A stretch of 37,066 nucleotides of DNA from Elusimicrobia bacterium CG_4_9_14_3_um_filter_62_55 (GCA_002790095.1 PFUL01000147.1:7579-44644); one strand, 5' to 3'. Shown: positions 14,866-23,827, numbered from the stretch's first letter. Numbers and translations: made by a program. The notes: generated by a model from the letters alone, not told the origin.

Positions 14866-16857
14866 ATGAATTCCATGTCGCGGCCCGGTCTGGGGAGGCG
14901 GGACCTGTGGGTTCTTACGGCTCTGGCGCTTCCGCTGGCGGCCGTCGTTCTGCCCGCTTTGACCGGAAGAACCTATTTTTGGGGCGATCTGCTCTACCTC
15001 CATCATCCTTGGCGCGCCCTCCCGGCGGAAATGCTGCAGCGCGGGGCTTTGCCTCTTTGGAACCCGTACATCTACCTCGGCATGCCGCTGGCCGCCTCCA
15101 TGCAGGGAGCCGTCTGGTATCCCGGAACCGTCCCGTTTTACCTGTTCGGATTCGAGACCGCCCTCGCTCTGTTTCACGCGCTTCACTTCTGGCTCGCCGG
15201 CGCGGGAGCCTATCTATGGCTGCGAAGCATCGGCATGGGGAGGGCGGCCGCGGCGGCCGGCGGCGCGGCGTGGATGCTGTCCGGTCAGTTGGTTCGCGAT
15301 CTTCCGTTTCTCAACCACCTCAGCACGCTGGCCTTTCTGCCCGCGTTTCTCCTGCTCGGCAGGCGCCCCGCCTTTCTGGGACTCGCGTTGGCGTTGAGTT
15401 TCTTCTCCGGGTACCCTCAGATGCTCGCCGGCTCGGCCGCGGCCGCGTGGCTGATCGGGTCGGCCCGGCTTTGGGGCGCCTCCCTCTCCTGCGCGCGGGC
15501 CGTCTCCGCCATCGGATCGTTCACGCGACGATGGCTCCTCGCGGGTCTGTTCAGCTTGGCGCTCTCCGCCGCGCTGCTCGTTCCGGCGCTCGAACTCGCC
15601 GGCCGCTCCCGCCGCTCCACCGGAATCGACTCCTCCGAAACGCTCACCTTTTCCTTCGCGCCGAAAGACCTCGTTCAATTCAGTTCCCCGCTTCTCGTAA
15701 AACGGGGCGAGTTCTCACCCGCGTTTCAGTGGTGGAAAACCGTCTACTGGGGAATTCTCGGACTCGCTGCGGCCGGACTCGGCTTCTTTCGCCTCACCCG
15801 TGCGGCCGCATGCGCCGCGGCGGCCTACCTGCTCGGCTCGATTCTGCTGATGCTCGGAGGAAGCAATCCCCTCTCGAACGCCTTGTGGACCCACGCGCCT
15901 TTGCTCAACTATATCCGCTATCCCGGCAACACCTCCTTCCTGGCTTCTCCCGTTCTGATGTACCTGATCGCGCGGGGACTGTCCGGCAGGAAATGGGCCC
16001 CTTGGGCGGCGCTCGCCGTCATCGCCGAACTTTTCGCGTACTCCTGGTTCGCGCACCCCGCCGTTCCGCGCGGCTACTTCACTCAAGCGGGTCCTCTGGT
16101 TCGCAATCTTCAGAGAGAACTTGCGGGGCACCGCTACCTGCTCTCTCCCCTGGCGTTGAACTGGTCGCGCGGTCGGGGCGCCGATTTCGCGTCCGCGTCG
16201 CTCGATCTCAAGCAGAGACTCTACGGCGAAACGAATACGGCTTTCCATCTTTCCGCCGTGGGGAATTTCGGAGAACCGCTCGTTCCCAATGAAAATTACG
16301 CGGTCATGGACCATCTTTACAGCCGCCCGGGCCTCGCCGCGCTCGCCCCGTGGCTCCCTTGGGTCGACGCGAAAATCCTGCTGACGAAGGACCGCCTCGC
16401 TCCCGGTGATCTTCGCTATTTAGGCGACAGCCTGTGGCAGCTCTACGGCCCGGCCGTCCCGGTCGAGCGCGCCTACTGGATGGACGACGCGACGGCGGAA
16501 CAACTTCCACGCGGGCTCGATGCCGATCCGCCTTCGATGAAGGAAGTCGTTCCCGTCCCCGTCGAACGCCTCCGTGAGGACGCGCTGCGCGCGAGCGGAA
16601 ACTTCTCGCGTCCCGGATGGCTGTTCCTCTCCGAGCCGTTTTATCCGGGGTGGCGCTTCCGGCTCGACGCGGGCGGCGCGTCGTCGAACCCGGACTCGCT
16701 CCCGGCCCTCGGCGCGTTCCGGCGCTATCGCGTGCCCGCCGGCGCGTGGACGCTCGCGGCCCGCTACGCGCCCGGCAGTTGGACGCTGGGTCTTTCGATT
16801 TCCCTGCTCTCTTTGCTCGCCGGGCTCGGGGCGGCGTACGCGAGGCGCCCGCGGTGA
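14866..16857 (+). CDS. YfhO-like polytopic membrane protein (1 of 2)
   Basis: The 663-residue product has about ten to twelve hydrophobic segments over residues 10-430, then a large soluble C-terminal domain and a last membrane helix near the end. N-terminal motifs WGDLLYLHHPWR and LPLWNPYIYLGMP, and the late YPGWRFRLDAGG with a VPAG turn, are typical of the YfhO/GT-C-like family. Some members glycosylate lipoteichoic acid or handle polyprenyl-linked sugars. ATG 14866 is preferred over the long frame from 14710, which runs antisense into the glycosyltransferase; a TACCAT box lies six bases upstream. The neighbouring glycosyltransferase supports an envelope-glycan role. Confidence 0.75.
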   Translation: MNSMSRPGLGRRDLWVLTALALPLAAVVLPALTGRTYFWGDLLYLHHPWRALPAEMLQRGALPLWNPYIYLGMPLAASMQGAVWYPGTVPFYLFGFETALALFHALHFWLAGAGAYLWLRSIGMGRAAAAAGGAAWMLSGQLVRDLPFLNHLSTLAFLPAFLLLGRRPAFLGLALALSFFSGYPQMLAGSAAAAWLIGSARLWGASLSCARAVSAIGSFTRRWLLAGLFSLALSAALLVPALELAGRSRRSTGIDSSETLTFSFAPKDLVQFSSPLLVKRGEFSPAFQWWKTVYWGILGLAAAGLGFFRLTRAAACAAAAYLLGSILLMLGGSNPLSNALWTHAPLLNYIRYPGNTSFLASPVLMYLIARGLSGRKWAPWAALAVIAELFAYSWFAHPAVPRGYFTQAGPLVRNLQRELAGHRYLLSPLALNWSRGRGADFASASLDLKQRLYGETNTAFHLSAVGNFGEPLVPNENYAVMDHLYSRPGLAALAPWLPWVDAKILLTKDRLAPGDLRYLGDSLWQLYGPAVPVERAYWMDDATAEQLPRGLDADPPSMKEVVPVPVERLREDALRASGNFSRPGWLFLSEPFYPGWRFRLDAGGASSNPDSLPALGAFRRYRVPAGAWTLAARYAPGSWTLGLSISLLSLLAGLGAAYARRPR

Positions 16858-18695
16858 CCCGCAAAGACGCTCCCTTTCTTCTCGTCTTATTCGCCGCCGT
16901 GTTGGCGCTGTTCGCTCCCGGACTCGTCGATCCGTCCTTGCTCGCGGTGAACTTCGGCGATCTGCAGGGCTACCATTTCCCGCTGCGGTTTCTCGCGGCG
17001 GGACGCCTGCAGTCCGGAGCGCTGCCCTTTTGGAATCCCTATATCTTCGCGGGTCTCCCGATGTTCGCCAACCCGCAAACGGGAACGCTCTATCCCGGAT
17101 CCCTCCCGTTTTGGACTTTCCCCGTGGGATGGGCGTTTACGGCGTTCCTTACCGCTCATCTCCTTTGGGGGATTTTGGGGGCCTATCTTTGGGCGCGCGC
17201 CGAACGAATTGATCGGCTCGGCGCGTTCACCCTCGCGTGCGCATTCGGGTTTTCTCCGTTTCTGCTGTACCGGATACCCCAAGGCGTTCCGACGCATTTG
17301 GCCGCGCTCAGCTTCATCCCGTGGTGCTGGATGGCGCTTCGCGCGCGCAATGTTTGGATGTTGGGCGGTCTCTGGGGAGTCCAAGTACTCGGGACGCATC
17401 CCCAATTCCCCTTTCTCAACGCGCTCGCGATGGGACTCTACGCTCTCGGACGGCCCAAAGAACGCCTTCCCGTTCTCGTCAAAAGCGCCGCGCTCGCCGG
17501 CGCGCTGGCGGCCGTACAGCTGCTGCCGCTGCTGCGCTTCGCCGGCGAGTCGAGCCGCTCCGCGCTTCCGGAGTTCTTTTTCAACGCGTACTCCCAGCCT
17601 CTGCGGGCGCTGGGGACGATCGTCTGCCCGGGCCTTTGGGGAGACCCCCTGCGAGGGACGTTCGCCGGATTGCCCTCGGAGTTTTACGAAGAATACGCGG
17701 TTTCCATCGGACTCGCCGGACTCGTTCTCTCGTTGCTCGGACTACGTTCCAGACGCGCCTGGTTCGGCTGGGGACTCGCCGCCGCGGGAGCCCTGCTTGC
17801 CGCCGGGCGGAACAATCCGCTCGCGGGCCTGATCGGAGCGCTCCCCCTGCTCGGCTACTCGCGGGTTCCCGCCCGATTTTCCGTATGGATCGTCTGGGGC
17901 TTGATCCTCGCCGCCGCCGAAGGTTGGAGAGGACTTAAGAATCCGCGCTGGAAAGTCGGGCTGGCGGCGTTTCTTTTTCTCGATCTCGGATTCTGGGCCG
18001 TCCGAACGGTCTCCTTCGAAGACTCGGCTCCCTCGCTGAGTCCGAGCGTCATGATGCGGGAACGCCTCGCGGGAAAGCCGCTGCGCTTCGCCACCGATCC
18101 GAAAATCGCCAACCCGAACAAGGCCATGCTCTACCGCGCTTCGAACGTGAACGGCTACGACGCCTTCTTTCTAGGCCGCTTCGTGGAATTCGCCTACCGA
18201 GCGGAGGGAAAAGCCGCAGCCGATCCCAGCCGGTCCTACCTGACGCGCGTCGAATCGCCCCAACTCAAAGGACTCGGCGTCGCGCACACCCTCACGTTCG
18301 ACGGGGACAGGCCGGTGCTTCGCGAGAACCCAGGCGCGCTCCCGATCGCCCGTCTTAAAACCGCAAACGGCTGGACGCCGCTCGACTCCGCCGTCAATCC
18401 CCGGCCGGAGCGATGGGAGCTGAGCGGGACCGCGCCCGCCGGCGCGTCTCTCGTGCTCGCGGTACCGCGCTATCCCGGATGGACCGCGACTCTCGACGGG
18501 GTTCCCGTCGCGACCCGACTCCACGACGGCCTCACGCAGGCGGTCTCCGTCCCGCCGGGCGCGTTTCACGCGGTCTTCCGCTTCAGCCCGCCGGGTTGGG
18601 CGGGCCTCGCCGCGCTGGCGGCGCTTCTGTGGTCGGCGTGGATCGCCTCCGGATGCGCGTTCGCGCTGCGTTCTCTGCGCGCGCAGGCCCTATGA
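16854..18695 (+). CDS. YfhO-like polytopic membrane protein (2 of 2)
   Basis: The 613-residue product is a paralogue of the preceding gene. It shares GDLQGYHFPLRF, then GALPFWNPYIFAGLPMFANPQTGTLYPGSLPF near the N-terminus, many membrane segments, and a C-terminal beta domain with YPGWTATLDGVPV followed by a final helix. It begins at GTG 16854, overlapping the upstream stop as GTGA, so translation is coupled; the longer frame from 16617 lies inside the previous gene. Activity is unproven, and it may be a GT-C-type transferase or flippase-like partner. Its stop overlaps the start of the next gene as ATGA. Confidence 0.75.
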   Translation: MTRKDAPFLLVLFAAVLALFAPGLVDPSLLAVNFGDLQGYHFPLRFLAAGRLQSGALPFWNPYIFAGLPMFANPQTGTLYPGSLPFWTFPVGWAFTAFLTAHLLWGILGAYLWARAERIDRLGAFTLACAFGFSPFLLYRIPQGVPTHLAALSFIPWCWMALRARNVWMLGGLWGVQVLGTHPQFPFLNALAMGLYALGRPKERLPVLVKSAALAGALAAVQLLPLLRFAGESSRSALPEFFFNAYSQPLRALGTIVCPGLWGDPLRGTFAGLPSEFYEEYAVSIGLAGLVLSLLGLRSRRAWFGWGLAAAGALLAAGRNNPLAGLIGALPLLGYSRVPARFSVWIVWGLILAAAEGWRGLKNPRWKVGLAAFLFLDLGFWAVRTVSFEDSAPSLSPSVMMRERLAGKPLRFATDPKIANPNKAMLYRASNVNGYDAFFLGRFVEFAYRAEGKAAADPSRSYLTRVESPQLKGLGVAHTLTFDGDRPVLRENPGALPIARLKTANGWTPLDSAVNPRPERWELSGTAPAGASLVLAVPRYPGWTATLDGVPVATRLHDGLTQAVSVPPGAFHAVFRFSPPGWAGLAALAALLWSAWIASGCAFALRSLRAQAL

Positions 18696-20023
18696 CGACG
18701 CTGCTCGCCGTCCTGCTGCTGGCCGCCGTCGCCGCGACAGCGTATGCGCTGCGCATCGCTCCCGTCGGTTCGGGCTATAAAGCCAAGGTCGTCTGCAGCG
18801 CCGTCTTCGTCTGCGGCCGCGACCCCGAAGAGGTCGCCCGCCTCGACGTCTCCGCCGACAGCTACGCGATACTCCGTCCGTTTCGGGTTTCGGTCGATCA
18901 CGAGCGCCGGAGCGTGACGGCCTCGCTGTTCGGCGCGGGCGCGAAAACCGCGGTCTTTCGACCGGGCATCGGGACGACTCTCTCCGCCTCCCCTGCGGGA
19001 CCGGCATCCTTGCCCGAGGAGTGGACGCGTCCTCCCTTATCCTTCGTGGAAAAGAAACCCCGCGATCCGGCGCTTATGTCGCGCGCGCTCGACTCGGCGT
19101 TCGCGGAACCCTTCCCGAATAAGCGGCGGCGGACCCGCGCGGTCGTCGTCTTAAAGGACGGCGCCTTGGTCGCGGAACGCTACGCCCCCGGATTCTCCGC
19201 CGAACGGCGAATGCCCGGTTGGTCGATGTCGAAAAGCGTCGTCAACGCGCTGATCGGGATTCTCGTGGGCCAAGGCGCGCTCTCCACGCACAAAAAGGCG
19301 CTTTTCCCCGAATGGACCGACGGCCGGGCGGACATCACGCTCGATGATCTTCTTCGCATGCGAAGCGGGCTCGTTTTTCAGGAGGTCTACGAGGACCCTC
19401 TCAAGGACGTCACCCAGATGCTGTTTAACCGGGAGAACGCCGCGGCCTACGCGGCGGCCAAGCCGCTGGGCGCGCCGATCGGATCCGCGTGGTCGTACTC
19501 GAGCGGCACGACGAATCTGATTTGCCGCTTGATCCGGGAAACGATCGGAGAGCCGCTCGAGCGCTCGCTGTCGTTTCCCAAACGCGCGCTGTTTGATCCG
19601 CTCGGCCTGCGCGGGGCGTTGTTTGAACCCGACGGGTCCGGGACGCTTGTCGGGTCCTCCTTCGTCTTCGCGACGGCCCGCGAGTGGGCGCGATTTGGAC
19701 AACTCTACCTCGACGACGGGATCGCCGGGGACGCCCGGCTTTTTGGGCAGGATTGGGTCCGCTATACCACGACCCCGACGCCGCAATCGCCCGACGGACG
19801 CTATGGGGCCCACTGGTGGCTGAAGCTTCCCGAGATTTTCGGAGGCAAGACGGCTGCCGCGGCCAAGATTCCGCCGGACGCCTTCTACGCGCTCGGACAC
19901 GAAGGCCAGACGATTACCGTGATCCCGTCCCGGGGTTTGGTGGCGGTGCGCCTGGGCCTGTCGATCGTTCTCGACGCGTGGGATCAAGCGGCATTCGTCG
20001 CGGACCTGCTCGAAGCGATATAA
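18692..20023 (+). CDS. Serine hydrolase, class C beta-lactamase / penicillin-binding-protein fold
   Basis: The 443-residue product is membrane-anchored or exported by an N-terminal hydrophobic helix (MTTLLAVLLLAAVAATAYA). The beta-lactamase-type fold starts near residue 130. The nucleophile motif is SMSK (SxxK) in GWSMSKSVVNALIG. The second motif is YSS in SAWSYSSGTTNLI, where YxN is canonical, and a late HEGQ stands in place of KTG. Such proteins are esterases, peptidases or transferases of the cell envelope; a true beta-lactamase is unlikely. It starts at ATG 18692 in an ATGA overlap with the YfhO-like gene, so all three are one translationally coupled unit. Its last codons contain the TATAAT promoter of the next gene. 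Confidence 0.82.
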   Translation: MTTLLAVLLLAAVAATAYALRIAPVGSGYKAKVVCSAVFVCGRDPEEVARLDVSADSYAILRPFRVSVDHERRSVTASLFGAGAKTAVFRPGIGTTLSASPAGPASLPEEWTRPPLSFVEKKPRDPALMSRALDSAFAEPFPNKRRRTRAVVVLKDGALVAERYAPGFSAERRMPGWSMSKSVVNALIGILVGQGALSTHKKALFPEWTDGRADITLDDLLRMRSGLVFQEVYEDPLKDVTQMLFNRENAAAYAAAKPLGAPIGSAWSYSSGTTNLICRLIRETIGEPLERSLSFPKRALFDPLGLRGALFEPDGSGTLVGSSFVFATAREWARFGQLYLDDGIAGDARLFGQDWVRYTTTPTPQSPDGRYGAHWWLKLPEIFGGKTAAAAKIPPDAFYALGHEGQTITVIPSRGLVAVRLGLSIVLDAWDQAAFVADLLEAI

Positions 20024-20024
20024 T
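20019..20024 (+). promoter_or_regulatory. Perfect TATAAT -10 box before the DAHP synthase gene
   Basis: TATAAT overlaps the stop codon of the serine hydrolase gene and is separated from ATG 20030 by only CCCCC. No Shine-Dalgarno sequence is present, so the aromatic-pathway gene probably has its own leaderless promoter. Confidence 0.55.
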
Positions 20025-20029
20025 CCCCC

Positions 20030-21130
20030 ATGGTCATTCTCCTGGAACCCGATCGTCCCGATCACGCCGCCATCGTCAAGGCCGTACGCTCCGCCGCCGC
20101 CCGCTTCGCCGGCGTGAAGGTCAAGCCTTATGAATTTTCCGGAACGACGCACGCCTTCACCGAGGTGCATCTGGTCGGACGCACCGAAACCGTGCCCGCG
20201 GCCGATTTCGAAGCCATCCCCGGCGTTCTGCGCGTCGTGCGGGTTTCGAGCAAATACCGCATCATCGGACGCCATGGGGAAAAGGACAGTCCCGTCGGAT
20301 TCGACGCGAACGGGGTCCGCTTCGACGATTTTCACCTGACCGTCATCGCCGGTCTTTGCGCGGTCGACACGCGCCGGAACGTCGACGCCATGTTCTCGGC
20401 GCTGGCGAAGGAAGGCCTCACCGCGGCGCGCATGGGGGCGTACAAGCCGAGAACGAGTCCCTACGACTTCCAAGGTCTCGGGGCGAAATGCCTGCCGACC
20501 GTGTTCGAACTCGCCGGCAAGCGCGGAATTCGCCTCGTCGCGATGGAAGTCACCGACATCCGCCAAATCGACGAAGTCCACGCCGCGCTGAAGAAAGCCG
20601 GAGGCCCGACCCAGGTGCTCTTTCAGGTGGGAACGCGCAACGCGCAGAATTTCGAACTTCTCAAAGCCCTCGGCAAACAGAAAGCTCCGGTACTCTTCAA
20701 GCGCGGGATGGGAATCACGCTTGAAGAATCTCTCAACGCGTGCGAGTACATCGCCAGCGAGGGCAACCCGAACATCGTCTTCTGTTTGCGCGGGGTCAAA
20801 TCCCACCTCGGCGATCCGCACCGCAATCTCGTCGATTTCGCGCATGTTCCGGTCGTCCGGCGCCAAACCCGGATGCCCGTCTGCGTCGATCCCTCGCATT
20901 CGGTCGGCAGCATGCGGGCCAGTCCCGACGGGATCCCCGATGTGTTTCACGCGACGGCCCAAGGCGTGATTTCCGGAGCCTCGAGCGTGCTGGTGGATTT
21001 TCATCCCAATCCGAAAGAAGCCCTCTGCGACGGCCCCCAGGCCCTCACCCTCGACCGCCTCCGGCCCTTTCTCGACTACGTCGGGGCGGTTCGCCGCACT
21101 TACGAAGAGCTGGTTCGAATCGTATCGTAG
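20030..21130 (+). CDS. aroF: 3-deoxy-7-phosphoheptulonate (DAHP) synthase, type I beta
   Basis: The 366-residue enzyme condenses phosphoenolpyruvate and erythrose 4-phosphate in the first step of the shikimate pathway, in the cytoplasm. The first ~70 residues are a ferredoxin-like regulatory domain (MVILLEPDRPDHAAIV through RVVRVSSKYR), as in the Thermotoga-type enzyme. The barrel has RMGAYKPRTSPYDFQGLG, FQVGTRNAQNFELL, VLFKRGMGITLEE, FCLRGVK and DPSHSVGSM, covering the PEP- and metal-binding motifs. The N-terminal domain implies allosteric control by an aromatic end product. No other aro gene lies nearby. Its stop is four bases from the stop of the convergent DUF4143 gene. Confidence 0.93.
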   Translation: MVILLEPDRPDHAAIVKAVRSAAARFAGVKVKPYEFSGTTHAFTEVHLVGRTETVPAADFEAIPGVLRVVRVSSKYRIIGRHGEKDSPVGFDANGVRFDDFHLTVIAGLCAVDTRRNVDAMFSALAKEGLTAARMGAYKPRTSPYDFQGLGAKCLPTVFELAGKRGIRLVAMEVTDIRQIDEVHAALKKAGGPTQVLFQVGTRNAQNFELLKALGKQKAPVLFKRGMGITLEESLNACEYIASEGNPNIVFCLRGVKSHLGDPHRNLVDFAHVPVVRRQTRMPVCVDPSHSVGSMRASPDGIPDVFHATAQGVISGASSVLVDFHPNPKEALCDGPQALTLDRLRPFLDYVGAVRRTYEELVRIVS

Positions 21131-21134
21131 CCGC

Positions 21135-22298
21135 CTACACCGTCAATTCCCCGATCGCCCGCCATGACAGGAACACGCAGCCGGAGCGCTCGCCGCATTC
21201 CTCTCCGCCGTAGACGAGATAGGCCGGGCTCGCCTCGCCTCCGGCGAGCAGGCGCCAGCGCTCAAGTCCGATGAAGAAGTCGTTGTTGAGGGTACGCCCC
21301 GATTTGAACTCGACCGGAACGAGCGCGTCTCCTCGCTCGATGAGCGAGTCGACCTCGGCGCCGGCGCGCGAGCGCCAGTAGTACAGGTTCGACGTCTTTC
21401 CGGCGTTGAAGCGACTCTTGAGCAGTTCGCCGACGGCCCATGTCTCGAAAAGGGCGCCTCGCTGCGGATGCGCGGCGAGCTGCGCGGGATTCTGGATCCC
21501 CATCAGATGAGCGGCGAGGCCGCAGTCGATAAAGTAGAGCTTGGGCGTCTTGACGAGGCGCTTGCCGAAGTTCCGGTGATGCGGCCTGAGGAGATGGATG
21601 ACGTAGGCGGCCTGCAAAACCGAGAGCCACGCCTTGGCCGTGTTGTGCGTCACGCCGCAGTCGGCGGCGAGCGCGGAGAGGTTGAGCATCTGTCCCGTAC
21701 GGGCGGCGCACATGCGAAGGAAGGTGTCGAACGCGTCAAGGTCCCGGACATTGAGTATTTGGCGCACGTCCCGCTCGAGGTAGGACGCCGCGTAATTGGC
21801 GTGCCAAATCTCGGGCGACAACGCGCGGTCGTAGATGGGGGGATAGGAGCCGGTGAAGAGCAAAGACTCGAGGTCGGCCGGAGCCTTGCCGCCGGCGGCG
21901 AGCTCGGAGAAGCTGAACGGCAGCAGGGGAACAAGGGCCGCCCGTCCCGAAAGGCTTTGCGTGACGCGTGAGAGCAGGCCCAACTGCTGGGAGCCGGTCA
22001 GGACGAACAGCCCCATGCGGCCGTCTTCGTCGACTCGGGTTTGCAGATAGGAAAAGAGCTCCGGCGCGCGCTGGGCTTCGTCCAAGACGGCGCCGTCTGG
22101 GAAGCGATCGAGGAAGCCGACCGGGTCGGCTGCCGCGTAGCGGCGCGTATCCGGATTCTCGAGCGAGACATAAGGCTTCGCGGCGAAGGCGGATTTCGCG
22201 AGGGTGGACTTGCCCGATTGCCGGGGTCCGGTCAGGACCAAAATCGGATAACCGCGGGCCAACTCGATCAATGTGTTTGCCGCGATTCTGCTTATCAT
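21135..22298 (-). CDS. AAA-family ATPase with DUF4143 domain
   Basis: The 387-residue product is of the common AAA_14/DUF4143 type. The P-loop is LTGPRQSGKSTLAK, the Walker B region DGAVLDEAQRAPELF, and FVLTGSQQ follows as a sensor-like motif. The middle has a helix-turn-helix-like stretch (AADCGVTHNTAKAWLSVL). The DUF4143 part contains FIDCGLAAHLMG, then a restriction-fold-like core (YYWRSRAGAEVDSLIER and VPVEFKSGR). The cellular role of this family is unknown and it is often found as an isolated, mobile-looking gene. The flanks suggest insertion: it sits between an intact gene and a 5'-truncated kinase gene, behind an AT-rich promoter unlike its surroundings. Confidence 0.88.
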   Translation of the reverse strand: MISRIAANTLIELARGYPILVLTGPRQSGKSTLAKSAFAAKPYVSLENPDTRRYAAADPVGFLDRFPDGAVLDEAQRAPELFSYLQTRVDEDGRMGLFVLTGSQQLGLLSRVTQSLSGRAALVPLLPFSFSELAAGGKAPADLESLLFTGSYPPIYDRALSPEIWHANYAASYLERDVRQILNVRDLDAFDTFLRMCAARTGQMLNLSALAADCGVTHNTAKAWLSVLQAAYVIHLLRPHHRNFGKRLVKTPKLYFIDCGLAAHLMGIQNPAQLAAHPQRGALFETWAVGELLKSRFNAGKTSNLYYWRSRAGAEVDSLIERGDALVPVEFKSGRTLNNDFFIGLERWRLLAGGEASPAYLVYGGEECGERSGCVFLSWRAIGELTV

Positions 22299-22304
22299 AG
22301 CGAT

Positions 22305-22333
22305 ATAATGAATGATTATTTGCTAATTGTCAA
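22305..22333 (-). promoter_or_regulatory. Sigma70-type promoter of the DUF4143 gene
   Basis: On the minus strand TTGACA (22328-22333) is separated by 17 bases from CATTAT (22305-22310), which ends six bases before ATG 22298. It has the best -35/-10 pair among the leaderless starts. Confidence 0.65.
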
Positions 22334-22356
22334 TTATATTACCAATTAGCCAATTA
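22322..22356. repeat. AT-rich inverted and direct repeats, possible operator
   Basis: GCTAATTG (22322-22329) and CAATTAGC (22343-22350) form a perfect 8-bp inverted repeat overlapping the -35 box. CAATTA occurs three times, from 22331, 22343 and 22351. Autoregulation of the ATPase gene is possible. Confidence 0.45.
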
Positions 22357-22365
22357 CATTAATGC

Positions 22366-22821
22366 TTGCTGAAAGCGTCAGACCGTGCGGTGGCCGAGGA
22401 CCCTGAGCTGCGCGTGTCGCTGGACCCTTTGATCGAGGAGCGCTACCGCAGCGTCTTCGAGGATTACCTGGTCTCGGCGGTCGGAAAAGCCGTCATCGTG
22501 GGACGCGGAGGGAATTTTCTGAAGCGCGGCTTCCCGCGCGGCGTGCACGTCAGGCTCGTCGCCCCTCTCGAACTCCGGATTCGCACGGTCGCCGATCAGA
22601 CGGGCGCATCGGAAGCGGAGACGAAAAAGAAAATCGCGGCGATCGACCGCGACCGCGCCCGGCTCGTGAGGGATTACTTCAATGCGGATATCGACGACCC
22701 TCTTCAATACGACGCGGTTTGGAACACCTCAACGGCTCCGATCGATTTCATCGCCGCGGCGCTCGTGGAGATGATCCGTCTGAAGGCGGAGATGGAGGTC
22801 GGAGAGTCGGCCTCCGCTTAG
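22366..22821 (+). pseudogene. Cytidylate-kinase-like protein lacking its N-terminal P-loop
   Basis: The remaining frame (up to 151 residues) matches the C-terminal two thirds of the cytidylate-kinase-like family: AVIVGRGGNFLKRGFPRGVHVRLVAPLELRIRTV is the core, followed by a lid-type DRDRARLVRDYF, then DIDDPLQYDAVWNT. The family's N-terminal phosphate-binding loop (a SREYGSGG-type motif) is absent. The upstream sequence is AT-rich promoter DNA of the divergent ATPase gene, and only TTG 22366 or GTG 22390 can serve as starts, without a ribosome binding site. This looks like a gene cut by insertion of the DUF4143 segment. Its stop overlaps that of the convergent DUF502 gene (TTAG). Confidence 0.7.
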
Positions 22822-23432
22822 GACTCCGCGGCAGCCGCCGGTCCGGCCCTTCCTCCGGTGACGCCGCCGGAGACGGTAAACGTCATCATTTCGGCGCTCG
22901 AAACCCCTTCGAGCGCCGAGATTCGTTCCCGAGGAAGCAGCATGACGTGTCCCGAGATGTTGTAGGCATGCGGGACGTAAACGGCCGAGGAGCCCGGCAA
23001 CCCCAGAAACGAGAGGTCCTTGCGCGTGATAAACCCGACCAACTTCGTTGAGGAGTCCGCTCCGAAGGACACCAGAACCGGTTGATCGAACCGGCGGCGC
23101 TTGCCCACGAAGGTCAAGACGAGATCCCGGATGGAATCGTAGATCAGTTTGATCAGGGGGGCCTTGGCCATGAGACCTTCGGCCGCCTCCACCGCGCCGC
23201 GGACGAATACGTTCGAAGCGAAACGCCCCGCCAGCACGACAAGAACGAACGCCGAGAGCAACCCGAAGCCGGGAACGGGAGCGATGATCCACTTGTCGAG
23301 CGCGCGCAGCAGCAGCAGCAGCACATACGTCGTGACCGCCAACGGCCCCAAGAGAAACAAGCCTTGGACGAAAGACGTCGCCAGCGTTCTCGGAGCCAAC
23401 TCCGCCTTCACCGCATTCCAATTCCATTGCAT
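22818..23432 (-). CDS. DUF502-family membrane protein
   Basis: The 204-residue product has two membrane segments (about residues 20-42 and 52-75), then a soluble domain with APLIKLIYDSIRDLVLTF, QPVLVSFG, LVGFITRKD, then VYVPHAYNISGHVMLLPRE and VSSAEMMTFTVSGG, all typical of DUF502. The role is unknown. I use ATG 23432, which overlaps the stop of the release-factor-like gene as TGATG; the frame from 23621 runs through that gene. The last residues are Ala-rich. Confidence 0.83.
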   Translation of the reverse strand: MQWNWNAVKAELAPRTLATSFVQGLFLLGPLAVTTYVLLLLLRALDKWIIAPVPGFGLLSAFVLVVLAGRFASNVFVRGAVEAAEGLMAKAPLIKLIYDSIRDLVLTFVGKRRRFDQPVLVSFGADSSTKLVGFITRKDLSFLGLPGSSAVYVPHAYNISGHVMLLPRERISALEGVSSAEMMTFTVSGGVTGGRAGPAAAAES

Positions 23433-23827
23433 CAGAATTCCCCCCGCGGCCGGGACCGATTCCGCTTTGTTTCGGACCGGCGCTTCTTCGTTTCCAGAAT
23501 CCGTTCGCGAACCCGCCGCGGCTTCGGACGCGAGCGGCGGATCTCCTTTTGGATGGCCTGCTTGCGCTTCTCCCTCGCCTCGTCGCGACGGCGCTCCAAC
23601 GCCAGAGCGAGCCGCTCCCAAGCGAGTTCGCGGTTGCGGGACTGACTGCGCGTGTCCGAACAGCGCACGACGACCCCAGAGGGCGGATGGCTTAGCACCA
23701 CGCCGGTCGAAACCTTGTTGACGTTCTGGCCGCCCTTGCCGCCCGAGCGCGCGAAGGATTCCCGCACCGATTCGGGCGCGACGCCCAGCGCCCGCAAGCG
23801 GGCGAGAACGGCCTCGCCCGGGGTCAT
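23432..23827 (-). CDS. Peptide chain release factor-like (ArfB-type GGQ) protein
   Basis: The 131-residue protein has the class-I release-factor catalytic domain, with the peptidyl-tRNA hydrolysis motif in ARSGGKGGQNVNKVST. It then has GVVVRCSDTRSQSRNRELAWERL and a strongly basic tail with Arg/Lys-rich helices. It lacks codon-recognition domains, as in ArfB/YaeJ-type rescue factors that free stalled ribosomes. ATG 23827 overlaps the upstream stop as TGATG; the frame from 23857 is less likely. It sits in the middle of a three-gene coupled operon (DUF1499, this, DUF502). Confidence 0.85.
   Translation of the reverse strand: MTPGEAVLARLRALGVAPESVRESFARSGGKGGQNVNKVSTGVVLSHPPSGVVVRCSDTRSQSRNRELAWERLALALERRRDEAREKRKQAIQKEIRRSRPKPRRVRERILETKKRRSETKRNRSRPRGEF

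Noticed and set aside
18692-20023. Antibiotic-resistance beta-lactamase
   Set aside because: SxxK is present, but the other motifs (YSS, HEGQ) and the coupling to YfhO-like genes point to an envelope serine hydrolase.
19151-21004. 617-residue minus-strand ORF
   Set aside because: Antisense to the serine hydrolase and DAHP synthase, both with intact family motifs; a GC-driven shadow.
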